Positions 49,932-58,446 of a stretch of DNA of 64,000 bases are shown one piece after another. The stretch is from Oscillibacter ruminantium GH1. GTDB lineage: Bacteria > Bacillota > Clostridia > Oscillospirales > Oscillospiraceae. Under the pieces are notes generated by a model. The model made no database searches and was not told the DNA's origin. It saw only the letters and a list, made by a program, of their open reading frames with translations. Positions within the stretch are counted from its first letter, which is position 1, and every line of letters starts with the position of its first letter. The stretch covers positions 143,933-207,932 of the forward strand of contig NZ_DF158899.1 of assembly GCF_000307265.1 (NCBI RefSeq), read 5' to 3'. The position numbers were made by a program, and so were the translations under genes.

Positions 49932-51215
49932 ATGCAGGAAACAAACGAAATTCGGGATAAAGTGGTGCTGGTGGGGCTGAACTCCCCGGTGCTGCGCAAA
50001 GAAGAAAACGCCGACGAGACTACCATGGAGGAATTGTCCGCATTGGTGGCAACCGCCGGAGGCGAAACGGAGGGCATCATCCTCCAAAACCGCGAAAAGC
50101 CCGATCCCCGCACTTTTATTGGCGAGGGCAAGGTGGCGGAAGTACAGCTCTACTGCGAAAACGTGGGGGCTACCATGGTCATTTTCGATAATGATCTGTC
50201 CCCTTCCCAGCAGCGGGTGCTGACAGAGCTTTTAGGTATTCAAGTGTTGGATCGCTGCGGTCTGATTCTGGATATCTTTGCCCAGCGGGCCAAAACGAAA
50301 GAGGGCCGCCTTCAGGTAGAGCTGGCGGAATATCAATATCTGCTCCCGCGCCTGACCGGTATGTGGACCCACTTGGAGCGTCAGGGCGGCACCAGCGGCA
50401 ATGGGGCCATCGGCTCGAAAGGCCCCGGCGAAACCCAGCTGGAAACCGACCGCCGCCTAATCCACAAGAAGATCGACAAACTCCGCGCCGACTTGGAGGA
50501 TGTCCGCCGGGTTCGGGGCACACAGCGCCAGCAGCGGCGAAAAAACGAGATTCCCGTCGTGGCCATCGTTGGCTATACCAACGCGGGCAAATCCACGCTG
50601 CTAAATCAGCTCACCGGCGCGAATATTGCCGCCAACAACCGCCTGTTTGACACGCTGGACACCACCAGCCGACTTCTGACGGTCAGCGACACGCTGGACG
50701 TGGTCCTCAGCGACACCGTCGGCTTCATCCGCAAGCTGCCGCATCAGCTGGTGGAAGCATTCAAGGCCACACTGGAAGAGCTGGAATATGCGGACCTTCT
50801 GCTTCACGTCATCGACGTGTCCAACCCCGAGTGGCAGCAGCAGGCCCAAGTTGTGGAAGACCTGATCTCGGAGCTGGGGGCCAGCAGTCTTCCCCGCATC
50901 GAGGTTTTCAACAAATGCGACCTCTCCGGCGGGGAAATTTTGCCCCGGGGAGAAGACATGGTCACCATCTCGGCAAAAACCAGCGAGGGCGTGCAGGAGC
51001 TTTTGCAGCTCATTGACCGGCGTCTGGACAAGGGCGCTCGGCGTGTCATCATCCATCTGCCCTATGACAAAGGCGGACTTTTGGATATGCTGTACCGGGA
51101 GGCAAAGGTGGAAAAGGTTGATTACGCGGCAACCATTGACGTCACCGCCGTGTGCGCTCCCCGGGTTCTGGGACAGGTGGCCCCATATCTTGAAAAAACA
51201 GACGAAGAGAGCTGA
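49932..51215 (+). CDS. hflX: Ribosome-associated GTPase HflX
   Basis: HflX (427 residues) binds and splits stalled or stressed ribosomes. The N-terminal HflX domain contains RTFIGEGKVAEV and VIFDNDLSPSQQRVL. A linker helix region has GGTSGNGAIGSKGPGETQLE, and the GTPase domain has the P-loop GYTNAGKSTLLN, DTVGFIRKLPH (G3) and NKCD (G4). Length is normal. It follows the flavin reductase by 27 bases. Confidence 0.97.
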   Translation: MQETNEIRDKVVLVGLNSPVLRKEENADETTMEELSALVATAGGETEGIILQNREKPDPRTFIGEGKVAEVQLYCENVGATMVIFDNDLSPSQQRVLTELLGIQVLDRCGLILDIFAQRAKTKEGRLQVELAEYQYLLPRLTGMWTHLERQGGTSGNGAIGSKGPGETQLETDRRLIHKKIDKLRADLEDVRRVRGTQRQQRRKNEIPVVAIVGYTNAGKSTLLNQLTGANIAANNRLFDTLDTTSRLLTVSDTLDVVLSDTVGFIRKLPHQLVEAFKATLEELEYADLLLHVIDVSNPEWQQQAQVVEDLISELGASSLPRIEVFNKCDLSGGEILPRGEDMVTISAKTSEGVQELLQLIDRRLDKGARRVIIHLPYDKGGLLDMLYREAKVEKVDYAATIDVTAVCAPRVLGQVAPYLEKTDEES

Positions 51216-51220
51216 TTGGA

Positions 51221-51775
51221 TTGGCCGAGATTGAAACAGCACGCCTGATTCTCAGGCCGTTTACTCCGGAGGACGCGGAGGACGTCTTCTCCTATGCCTC
51301 CGATCCCCGCGTTGGCCCCATCGCGGGCTGGCCGCCTCATCAAAGCATGGAGGAAAGCCGGACCATCATTCGAGACGTATTCTCCCTGCCCGGTATTTTC
51401 GCCATGGAACTGAAGGAAAACCACCGCGCTTTGGGGTCCATCGGCTATGTGGGCCGCCACCCCGCCGGAGAGCAGCCCGGCTGCCCCGACGATGAGATCG
51501 GCTACGGGCTTCATCCCGGCTACTGGGGCCAAGGGTTGATGCCGGAGGCGCTGGAGGCCGTTCTGCAATACGGTTTCACGGACTTGGGCCTCTGCCGCAT
51601 TTGGTGCGGGCACTATGCCGGAAATTGGCGCTCCGCCCGGGTAATTCGGAAATGTGGGTTCCACTATCAGTTCTCCTTTACCGAATTTGTGGAGGAGATG
51701 GATGAGTGGCGGCAAACCTACGACTATATGCAAACGCGGGAGGAATGGCATGAGCGGATATCTGGTTCCGTTTGA
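51221..51775 (+). CDS. GNAT acetyltransferase, RimJ/RimL-like
   Basis: This 184-residue acetyltransferase begins IETARLILRPFTPEDAEDVF, typical of the RimJ/RimL branch, and has EIGYGLHPGYWGQGLMPEAL, the acetyl-CoA pyrophosphate loop region. Substrate is unknown; relatives act on ribosomal protein N-termini, amino acids or antibiotics. The best start is the TTG at 51221, five bases after the hflX stop. Its 3' end overlaps the yigZ start by 26 bases. Confidence 0.88.
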   Translation: MAEIETARLILRPFTPEDAEDVFSYASDPRVGPIAGWPPHQSMEESRTIIRDVFSLPGIFAMELKENHRALGSIGYVGRHPAGEQPGCPDDEIGYGLHPGYWGQGLMPEALEAVLQYGFTDLGLCRIWCGHYAGNWRSARVIRKCGFHYQFSFTEFVEEMDEWRQTYDYMQTREEWHERISGSV

Positions 51776-52385
51776 AGCGGCAGAAAGCGAATTTACGGAA
51801 AAACGCTCCCGCTTTATCAGTCATATCTGGAGGGTGGAGAGCGAATCGGAAGCCCGCGCCCATATCGAGGAAATGAAAAAGCGCTATTACGACGCCCGCC
51901 ACAACTGCTGGTGCTATCTGCTTCAAGAAGGCGGCGCGGTCCGCTACGCCGACGACGGCGAACCGCAGGGCACGGCGGGCCAGCCCATGCTGAACGTGTT
52001 CCAGCGGGAAGAAGTGGTCAACGTCTGCTGCGTGGTGACCCGGTATTTTGGCGGAATTCTTCTGGGAGCAGGCGGCCTGACACGAGCGTATGCCCGGGGC
52101 GCCAAGGACGCGCTGGATGCCGCCGGCGTCAGCTGTGTGAGCCTGTGGACACTGTGGGACATTCCCTGCACCTATCCCCTGCTGGAGCGGATAAAGCTGG
52201 AGCTGACGACCGCTGGAGGCATGATCGAAAATGCGGATTACGGCGCGAACATCACGCTGCGCGCCGCGTTCCCTCTGGGCGGTGCTGAGGCTTTTGCCCC
52301 TCGCTTAACGGAGCTTTCCGCCGGTACTCTGTCCATGGAAAAGCGGGGAGAGGATTTCCGTCCCGGCCCGCGGGAAGCGCGGTAG
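51750..52385 (+). CDS. yigZ: YigZ/IMPACT family protein
   Basis: This 211-residue protein has the Impact/UPF0029 N-terminal domain (SEFTEKRSRFISHIWRVESE, DDGEPQGTAGQPMLNVFQ) and the second YigZ domain (YPLLERIKLELTTAGGMIENAD). The YigZ/IMPACT fold may bind RNA or ribosomal elements; its role in bacteria is unclear. I use the ATG at 51750, preceded by GGGAGGAATGGC, instead of in-frame upstream codons inside the acetyltransferase gene. It is the last gene of the hflX operon. Confidence 0.9.
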   Translation: MSGYLVPFEAAESEFTEKRSRFISHIWRVESESEARAHIEEMKKRYYDARHNCWCYLLQEGGAVRYADDGEPQGTAGQPMLNVFQREEVVNVCCVVTRYFGGILLGAGGLTRAYARGAKDALDAAGVSCVSLWTLWDIPCTYPLLERIKLELTTAGGMIENADYGANITLRAAFPLGGAEAFAPRLTELSAGTLSMEKRGEDFRPGPREAR

Positions 52386-52490
52386 ATTACCGCCAGCAGC
52401 TTAACGCCGCAGATGCGCCGCTTACAGCGCGGGGCAGTCGATGGAAAAACGCCGCGAGAGGCTTTCATACAAGGTGAAGTAGACCTGTAA

Positions 52491-52532
52491 AAAACGCAGC
52501 GGCTCCGATAATTTCGGAGTCGCTGCGTTTTC
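52491..52532 (+). terminator. Bidirectional terminator between yigZ and the antiporter
   Basis: An 18-base arm AAAACGCAGCGGCTCCGA pairs with its near-perfect complement around a short AT loop and ends in TTTT; the minus strand also has a T run. Confidence 0.88.
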
Positions 52533-52600
52533 ATATCATTTGCTGGAAATTTCAGCGCACAGTCTGGCAGACCGTTTTAAAAAGCAGTCTGCAAAGCGCT

Positions 52601-54184
52601 TTATTTCTCGCTTTTTGTGTCGTTTACCACCAGAACGTCCCCTTCATTCAACATGGTATCGCCGCTGGGGATGACTACGCCGTTTCCCCGCCGAATCATG
52701 ACCACCAGCGCTTCTCCCGGCGGAATCTCCGAGATTTTTCGGCCCGCCCAGCCATCCCCCGGGCGCACGGTTCGCTCATACAACTGCACCCCGCACACCC
52801 GATCTCCCGCCTTTCCGCTGAGAACCAAGGTGTCTCCCGGAACCAGTACCGTCCCGCCGTTGGGTGCAATTTGTTCTCCCTTTCGCACCAACAGCGCCAG
52901 CAAGGAGTCCGGCGGCAGCACAATCTCACAAATCGCCTTGCCCGCCCACGGATGGGACTCCGTCACGGTAAACTGGATAAATTGCACCGGGACCTCGTCT
53001 ATATAATCGTTGAACGTCTTCATAACGTCGGCCCCCGCGTCCGTCATGCGCAGCCACCGCGCCGCAATGGGCAGCAGCGTTCCTTGCAGCAGGATGGAGA
53101 ACAGAACGATAAAAAATACGATATGGAAAATATCATTGTGTGTCACGGCGGGATTGATCACCGTCATGATAGCGAATACGATGGACGCCGCGCCGCGCAT
53201 CCCCGCCCAAGCCACAAGAATCTGCTGGCGAAGACTGCTTTTAAAGGGCGTGAGAATCAGACACACCGCAATCGGGCGCGCAACAAATGTCAAAAACAGG
53301 GCAATGCAGAAGGCTCTGGGCGCAATGCTCGGCATTTGCGACGGAAACGCCAGCAGACCCAGCAGGAAAAATAGCAGCATCTGCATCAACCCCGTCATAC
53401 CGTCAAAAAAGTGAACCAACGCCTTCTTATTGTGAATTCTGCGGTTGCCCAGAATAATTCCCGTCAGATAGGCGCTCAGATACCCGTTTCCGCCAATGCA
53501 CGCAGGAATCGCATAGGAAAAAACCGCCACTGCCACGATAAAAATCGCGTCAAACCCCGGTGAGGCGAACCGAAACCGCTTCATAAACGCCAGCGCCAGA
53601 GCCGCGATCCCCACACCGCACACAACCCCAAAGAAAATCTGGGCAAACAGCATGTACGCAAACCCGCTGCCGGACACTTCTCCGTTCATCAGCGAGAGGA
53701 CGATCACCGTCAGCATATAGGAAAACGGGTCGTTGCTTCCGCTCTCCACCTCCAGCATCGACGCGGTGTTGTACCGCAGGTTCAGCCGCTTGGACCGCAG
53801 GATGGAAAACACAGAGGCCGCATCCGTTGAGCTGATGACCGCGCCGATCAAAAAACTCTCCAGCAGGGCAATATGCAAAACGTATCGGCAGAACAGGCCC
53901 ACCAGCCCGGCGGTCATCACCGTTCCCAGCGAGGAGAGCAACAACGACTGCCAGATCACCGGCTTTGCTTCGCTCCATTTGGTGCCGAAGCCGCCGTAAA
54001 ACATAATAAAAATCAGCGCCACGGAGCAAACCTGTTCCGCCAGCGCATAATTGCTGAAGGGGATTTTCACCACTCCATCGGAACCAAAAAACATTCCCAG
54101 CAGGATAAACGCCAACAGCATAGGGACTCCCAGTCGGCTGGAAATTTTATTGCAGATTACACACGCTACGATCACCACCGCCAC
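52601..54184 (-). CDS. Cation/proton antiporter with two RCK_C domains (NhaP2/CpaA-like)
   Basis: This CPA1/2-type antiporter exchanges K+ or Na+ for protons. About 12 membrane helices fill residues 1-390, including GVPMLLAFILLGMFFGSDG and the ion-site region SSTDAASVFSILRSK. Two RCK_C/TrkA-C domains follow (about 395-460 and 460-527: AGKAICEIVLPPDSLLALLV and DGWAGRKISEIPPGEALVV). RCK_C domains bind c-di-AMP in CpaA-type antiporters. The GTG at 54184 leaves no good RBS, whereas a CTG at 54205 would add LSYYLLA, complete the first helix and sit nine bases after AAAGGCGG, so the true start may be there. Confidence 0.88.
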   Translation of the reverse strand: MAVVIVACVICNKISSRLGVPMLLAFILLGMFFGSDGVVKIPFSNYALAEQVCSVALIFIMFYGGFGTKWSEAKPVIWQSLLLSSLGTVMTAGLVGLFCRYVLHIALLESFLIGAVISSTDAASVFSILRSKRLNLRYNTASMLEVESGSNDPFSYMLTVIVLSLMNGEVSGSGFAYMLFAQIFFGVVCGVGIAALALAFMKRFRFASPGFDAIFIVAVAVFSYAIPACIGGNGYLSAYLTGIILGNRRIHNKKALVHFFDGMTGLMQMLLFFLLGLLAFPSQMPSIAPRAFCIALFLTFVARPIAVCLILTPFKSSLRQQILVAWAGMRGAASIVFAIMTVINPAVTHNDIFHIVFFIVLFSILLQGTLLPIAARWLRMTDAGADVMKTFNDYIDEVPVQFIQFTVTESHPWAGKAICEIVLPPDSLLALLVRKGEQIAPNGGTVLVPGDTLVLSGKAGDRVCGVQLYERTVRPGDGWAGRKISEIPPGEALVVMIRRGNGVVIPSGDTMLNEGDVLVVNDTKSEK

Positions 54185-54469
54185 CGCAAGCAGATAATAA
54201 CTCAGTCAAACGCACCGCCTTTCTTTGTTGTTTAGGGCAGCCCCACAGGCAGCGGTCCGGAAAACCGTTTCCGGACACGCCGGCACTGCGGCGCGCAGTC
54301 TCATTCCTCTGCATTTTCCACCCTATTTTTATATTCTAGTATAACATATTCAGCCACTTCTGTGGACCCCTGCCGCATTTATTTTTCTCTTCCTCCGTTA
54401 AGGTTTCGTTAAGCAGAGTCCCGTATCTTACCGGCTGTGCCTGCAAAACGCCTAATGCCAATAATATCA

Positions 54470-54506
54470 AAAGGAAAGAAACGCCGACAGGGCGTTTCTT
54501 TCCTTT
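54470..54506 (-). terminator. Terminator, probably of the gene at 54611-55084
   Basis: A perfect 16-base arm AAAGGAAAGAAACGCC with its complement and a five-base loop, with T runs on both strands. Confidence 0.85.
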
Positions 54507-54610
54507 TGCGTGTTTCACTCGTATTTGGAGTCTCGCCGCACCCTTTACAGCTGACGTTTTTGATTTTCTCATTTTCCGCCGCAGGGCTTCAGCGGTGCCA
54601 TACGGAGCGG

Positions 54611-55084
54611 TCAGATGTCGCACTCTCTGGTGCGCCAAGCAATCTCAACCTCCAGATCCCGTTTCAGCTTTGCATTCTCCGCAATCAGGTCATCATAATG
54701 GCGGCTTTGCACATAGTATTTGATAAAGCTGAATGTGGCCTCTTGGAATTCCTGTTCCGAATACTCTGGGAGGAGAGAACCGTTGATCCGCTTGAGGCCC
54801 TGCACGGAGATTACGACGAGACGGCGGTTCTTTTCCGAGAGGTGGATAATCTTCAGATTCTCGGGAATATCCAGCTTCAAGTCGTAGATATCATTGATCT
54901 CTTCCAACAGCTTGCGTTGTTCCGGCTTTGCCGAGACGACCACGCCGTATTTTCTGAACAATTCCTTTAAGTAATCGACCGAAACTTCCTCTCTGGTAAT
55001 CGTTCCCTTGCCAATTCCAGAAAGCATCGTATTGGACAGTGAAAAGCTGACAAACACCTCGTTGCCTGTTTGCGGATAGCCCAT
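54611..55084 (-). CDS. Unrecognised soluble protein
   Basis: I do not recognise this 157-residue protein. It has no signal peptide or membrane helix. The C-terminal 50 residues are helical and charged (YYVQSRHYDDLIAENAKLKR, then DLEVEIAWRTR), suggesting a coiled coil, and the middle has EQRKLLEEINDIYDL. A strong RBS (GGGAGG) and a promoter with an overlapping dyad support a real gene. It is transcribed alone and ends at a good terminator. It could be a small regulator or a stress protein; there is no evidence for either. Confidence 0.65.
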   Translation of the reverse strand: MGYPQTGNEVFVSFSLSNTMLSGIGKGTITREEVSVDYLKELFRKYGVVVSAKPEQRKLLEEINDIYDLKLDIPENLKIIHLSEKNRRLVVISVQGLKRINGSLLPEYSEQEFQEATFSFIKYYVQSRHYDDLIAENAKLKRDLEVEIAWRTRECDI

Positions 55085-55147
55085 GATCGTTTACCTCCCG
55101 ACATTTTCTTTGATTTTCTTGGAGCATGTTCTATTTGCTATGGTTCC

Positions 55148-55202
55148 ATTATATCATGGATTGCGCAAAAGTAAAACTATATTTTCATTTTACTTGCGTA
55201 AT
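55148..55202 (-). promoter_or_regulatory. Promoter with overlapping dyad for the gene at 54611-55084
   Basis: On the minus strand TTTACT (55175-55170) and TATAAT (55153-55148) are 16 bases apart. A dyad on the plus strand, TTGCGCAAAAGTAAAA (55161-55176) and TTTTACTTGCGTAA (55189-55202), overlaps the -35. A further TTTTACG follows at about 55203-55209. This looks like a repressor site. Confidence 0.6.
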
Positions 55203-55539
55203 TTTACGCCGCTTTGGTTGAGCCCCAAAAACTCTGCCCCGCGTTTTTTATTCAATGTCCCACACTGTCCGCCAAATTTAAAATCGGCAAGATGATGGTG
55301 ATGGGGCATGTGTCAAAAAACGTCTCCAGCATCCGCAATGCCGCGCAGTCGCGCAGTCGCGCCAGCGACCCGGCGCGAAAGGTTTTCTATCCGCTCGGCG
55401 GCAATGGCTCGTGGGCGATTCAAGCCCCTGACACATTCTGCCCAATTTGCAGGAACATTTTACCGGTTGATAAATAGTTACAAATTAGTTACAATCATTG
55501 TATTCTTGCAAGAAAATATTTTGCTTTTGAGGTTTTCCC
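55203..55539 (+). promoter_or_regulatory. Intergenic region with promoter of the LysM-CAP gene
   Basis: The right end has TTGATA (55467-55472) and TACAAT (55490-55495) 17 bases apart, giving a leader of about 40 bases. The left part (55203-55440) is GC-richer and includes a short tandem CGCAGT/CGCGCAGTCGCG stretch near 55346, but I recognise no gene in it. Confidence 0.6.
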
Positions 55540-56145
55540 ATGAAAAAGATCGTCTCCGCCCTTGCGGCGCTTCTCGTGACCACAGCGATCGTCTCTCCCG
55601 TCTCTGCCGCCAGTCTTTCCCATACCGTCGCAAGCGGGGACACAATGTGGAAGTTGGCCGTGAAGTATCAGGTTGGCACCAGCGAAATCATTCTCGCCAA
55701 TCCACACGTGTCCAACCCCAATTTGATCTACCCGGGACAGGTTCTTGCTATTCCTCAGGTTGATTCCTCCGTCACGGCCTTTGAGAATGAAGTGATCCGT
55801 CTTGTCAACGAAATCCGCGTGAAGAACGGGCTTTCTGCGCTCAATACAAACTGGGAGCTTTCCCGTATCGCCCGCTATAAGTCTCAGGACATGGTGAGTA
55901 ATCGCTATTTCTCTCACACCAGTCCCACCTACGGCAGTCCGTTCCAGATGATCAAGTCCTTCGGCCTCACCTATCAGTCTGCCGGTGAAAACATTGCCTA
56001 TGGCCAGACTACCCCACAGGCCGTGGTAAATGCATGGATGAATTCCAGCGGCCACCGCGCCAATATTCTGAATTCCTCTTATAAGCAGATCGGCGTAGGC
56101 TATGTGGCAAACGGCCATTACTGGACGCAGCTGTTCATCGGCTGA
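55540..56145 (+). CDS. Secreted LysM-CAP (SCP-like) protein
   Basis: This 201-residue secreted protein has a signal peptide (MKKIVSALAALLVTTAIVSP, cleavage near AASLS). One LysM domain (about 28-73, HTVASGDTMWKLAVKYQVG) binds peptidoglycan. A CAP domain (about 80-200) has the conserved His in YFSHTSPTYGSPF, GENIAYGQ and WMNSSGHRANILN. The layout matches the YkwD/SafA-like spore-coat and wall proteins of spore formers. CAP domains here may act in wall or coat assembly; no enzymatic activity is established. It is a single gene. Confidence 0.92.
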   Translation: MKKIVSALAALLVTTAIVSPVSAASLSHTVASGDTMWKLAVKYQVGTSEIILANPHVSNPNLIYPGQVLAIPQVDSSVTAFENEVIRLVNEIRVKNGLSALNTNWELSRIARYKSQDMVSNRYFSHTSPTYGSPFQMIKSFGLTYQSAGENIAYGQTTPQAVVNAWMNSSGHRANILNSSYKQIGVGYVANGHYWTQLFIG

Positions 56146-56220
56146 TTTTCTTTCCCCGTGTTGCTTTTACGATATTCAGCATTGAGCCTTCCGTGATACG
56201 TTTCTACCGAGGTGAATGAT

Positions 56221-56487
56221 ATGGATTTTATAAAAGAACCCGGCAGAATTTATGCCCAGGATGAATCAGGCAAGTTGGTTGCCGAAATTGATTTTCCCTC
56301 CAGAAACGGTCTGGCAGCAATTACCCATACCTTTGTGGATGACTCCCTGCGCGGACACGGGATCGCCTCTCAGCTAGTCTCTGCTGCCGTGGACCAGATT
56401 CGCACTGATGGAATGAAGGCTCGTCCAATCTGCAGCTACGCTTCAAAATGGTTTTCCGCTCACCCGGAGGCATCGGATCTGCTTTGA
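56221..56487 (+). CDS. Small GNAT-like (YidJ/YjdJ-type) acetyltransferase
   Basis: This 88-residue protein is the minimal GNAT fold of the COG2388 type, with LVAEIDFPSRNG, ITHTFVDDSLRGHGIASQLVSAAVDQIR and the Cys-containing end RPICSYASKWFSAHPEASDLL. It binds acetyl-CoA in related proteins; the substrate is unknown. I use the ATG at 56221 with GAGGTGA eight bases upstream; the GTG at 56212 is inside that RBS. A second small gene follows after about 90 bases. Confidence 0.88.
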   Translation: MDFIKEPGRIYAQDESGKLVAEIDFPSRNGLAAITHTFVDDSLRGHGIASQLVSAAVDQIRTDGMKARPICSYASKWFSAHPEASDLL

Positions 56488-56574
56488 CCAAAACCGTTCC
56501 TTTCCATACGAACGTCCAACTTTTGCAATGCTATTTTTGTTTCCTCTGGGCAAACTAGCAGCAGAGGTGATAAT

Positions 56575-56748
56575 ATGGATTTGACCTATACCGATCAGTA
56601 TGCCAATATCGGACCTGAGCCGCAGGCCGCAGCATACTTCAACGACCTTCCCAAATTCATTCAGGCGCAAATTTTGGCTGAGAAAGATCCGCCAAGCTCA
56701 TTGGATGCTCTGAAAAGATTAGTCAAAAGCGCCGACTATGCCTTCTGA
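56575..56748 (+). CDS. Small acidic protein, 57 residues, unrecognised
   Basis: An ATG at 56575 preceded by CAGAGGTGATAAT opens a 57-residue frame beginning MDLTYTDQYANIGPEPQAA and containing YFNDLPKFIQAQILAEKD and SSLDALKRLVKSADYAF. The amphipathic, Asp/Glu/Gln-rich helices and clear RBS suggest a real small protein, of a kind seen as conserved hypothetical proteins in Clostridia. There is no known function. It uses the same GAGGTGATAAT-type RBS as the GNAT gene before it. Confidence 0.6.
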   Translation: MDLTYTDQYANIGPEPQAAAYFNDLPKFIQAQILAEKDPPSSLDALKRLVKSADYAF

Positions 56749-57354
56749 TTCTGACCGCCCCATATGGGGCGGTCATTTTATATGCCAAAAATCGTCGCCT
56801 ATCAAAATAAAATCTCCACATGCACGTTCCTTGACCACGGCGTTGTAACTTTCAATGAGCTTCTTATCGTCGGCAATTACATTCGATTTGGAGCGCTTGT
56901 CCCACCTTGGCTTCATCCGGTATTTCGTCTCTATCAGGTTGCAAAAAATTTGTGTATGGACACCAGGTATCCGCGGTTGACGAGGGCGCTAAAACGGCGC
57001 AGGCAAAGGCTGTGCTTTCGCCTTCCGCAATTTACGGATATAAAAAACAAGAAAAAGCACATAAAAGAAATTTTAGGGATTCAGATAGGATGAACTGGCG
57101 CAGGAAAAGGTACATCGGTGGATCAACAATCTTGCAAAAACAAATCACCCAGACCGGTTGCCGACACACATTGACTCATTAAATCTTTGACCGCGCAGTG
57201 GGGACCGCATTGTAAACATGCCGGGTGAGGCAATACGCAGCGGGTCCTCAAGGACCTGTAAAAAAGACGAGCGTACCGCACTACTGATTCCATGACCTGC
57301 GACACCCTGCTATCCAGCTATCGGCAAAAAAGCCTAATTTCCAATTAAAAACAC
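56749..57354 (+). other. Low-coding region with decayed fragments
   Basis: These 606 bases hold no intact gene. On the minus strand, 56773 to about 56960 is open and reads KYRMKPRWDKRSKSNVIADD, then KKLIESYNAVVKERACGD, before a TGA. It looks like the C-terminal end of a lost gene but I cannot name it. The part from 57090 to 57330 has locally coding-like stretches in two plus-strand frames interrupted by stops. The region ends at a terminator. Confidence 0.5.
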
Positions 57355-57406
57355 AACCCCCAGACTACCAAACAACCGTTGGTAGCCTGGGGGTTCCCGT
57401 TTTTAT
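57355..57406 (+). terminator. Strong plus-strand terminator
   Basis: AACCCCCAG plus CTACCAA pair with TTGGTAG plus CTGGGGGTT, followed by a run of five T. Because no intact plus-strand gene lies just before it, it probably belonged to the decayed gene. Confidence 0.85.
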
Positions 57407-57504
57407 ATGAATTGCATCAACATAGCCGGCAACTCTGGCGAGCCAGAGCAATGCTCATTCTATTGAAGACAGCGGAGTCTATAATCTTTCTCCCTTGTTT
57501 TCTA

Positions 57505-57882
57505 TTAATGATAGGGCGAAATATGATCGGACTTTGATTCAAACTCTTTTATAGAATGTATTTTTCTATCAGATTGAAATTCTATAATAGAAACACCATC
57601 AAAGCCGTGAATAATGGAACTTTGTTGCTCTCTAAAAAACCATTCGACTATAACAGAATCATTTTCATGAAAGAATCTTTTTATGCGCCATTCCAACACC
57701 TTTTGCTTTTGCAGCATTGCTTCGATCCACTGATATATTTCGGACAGTCCGTAATACTCTGGTCCATAGCACTCACAATAATATATATCCTTCGCGAAAA
57801 TGGTATCTAACTTTGAGAACTCCCGTTGCACCCACATATTAAAATAGGCCGTTATTGCCGTCTCTTTCTCTAATGCAGTCAA
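57505..57882 (-). CDS. SnoaL/NTF2-like small protein
   Basis: This protein of about 125 residues has the NTF2/SnoaL cone fold pattern: an N-terminal helix (LEKETAITAYFNMWVQREFS), KLDTIFAKDIYYCECYGPEY, a second helix with IYQWIEAMLQKQKVLEW and strands ending in HGFDGVSIIEFQSDRKI. Such domains bind small molecules or act as isomerases; no specific role is evident. I use the TTG at 57882, with GGAGG exactly eight bases upstream; the ATG at 57897 contains that RBS. It overlaps the end of the acetyltransferase gene and is the third gene of this small operon. Confidence 0.75.
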   Translation of the reverse strand: MTALEKETAITAYFNMWVQREFSKLDTIFAKDIYYCECYGPEYYGLSEIYQWIEAMLQKQKVLEWRIKRFFHENDSVIVEWFFREQQSSIIHGFDGVSIIEFQSDRKIHSIKEFESKSDHISPYH

Positions 57883-58432
57883 GCATAAAACCTCCATTTT
57901 CTTTCAAAAGTCCATAAAGATAATAATCGCACCACGTTGATACCATCTTCCCTTGTCGAATCATCCCCTCCTGAATGAAACCGCACTTTTCCAACATGCG
58001 GCAAGAAGCCTTATTGCGAATATCTACATCCGCCCAAAGGCGTTTAAGCTCTGTTTTCTCAAAGCAGAACCTCACAACCGTGCGCAGTGCCTCCGTTGCA
58101 TAGCCCCGCCCGTGATATTGCTCCGATAACCGTACGGCCATTTTGGCCATGCGGTCACTTTCGATCAGGTAGACCCATACTTCGCCGATGACTTTGCTGT
58201 CAGCCTTGCAGAGAACGCCCCAATGGAAACTCTTAGTTGGTTTTACAGGAGCGGCAAACATCAGCTCCGGGTTCTTATCTGCCTTACCGGGGTTTTTGCC
58301 CCAAAACTTATACAGTGCTTTGTTCGGCGTCCATTCGCGCAGATCGGGTGCGTCCGCCGCTGTCATCGTGCGCAGGATTAGGCGTGGCGTTTCCAGCGTT
58401 GGCTTTTCAAGAATATAATCGTTCAAACTCAT
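57839..58432 (-). CDS. GNAT acetyltransferase, RimJ/RimL-like
   Basis: This 197-residue acetyltransferase has LETPRLILRTMTAADAPDLR at its start, VIGEVWVYLIESDRMAKMAV and the acetyl-CoA-binding AVRLSEQYHGRGYATEAL. The end (about 165-197) includes KMVSTWCDYYLYGLLKEN, typical of RimL relatives. The ATG at 58432 with AGAGGA upstream is preferred over a TTG at 58450 that overlaps the previous stop. It is the middle gene of a three-gene operon. Confidence 0.88.
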   Translation of the reverse strand: MSLNDYILEKPTLETPRLILRTMTAADAPDLREWTPNKALYKFWGKNPGKADKNPELMFAAPVKPTKSFHWGVLCKADSKVIGEVWVYLIESDRMAKMAVRLSEQYHGRGYATEALRTVVRFCFEKTELKRLWADVDIRNKASCRMLEKCGFIQEGMIRQGKMVSTWCDYYLYGLLKENGGFMLDCIRERDGNNGLF

Positions 58433-58446
58433 AGCGCGGTCCTCTG

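Noticed and set aside
55346..55375. Short CGCAGT/CGCG repeats as a CRISPR or tandem repeat array
   Set aside because: Only two imperfect units, no spacers of constant length and no cas genes.
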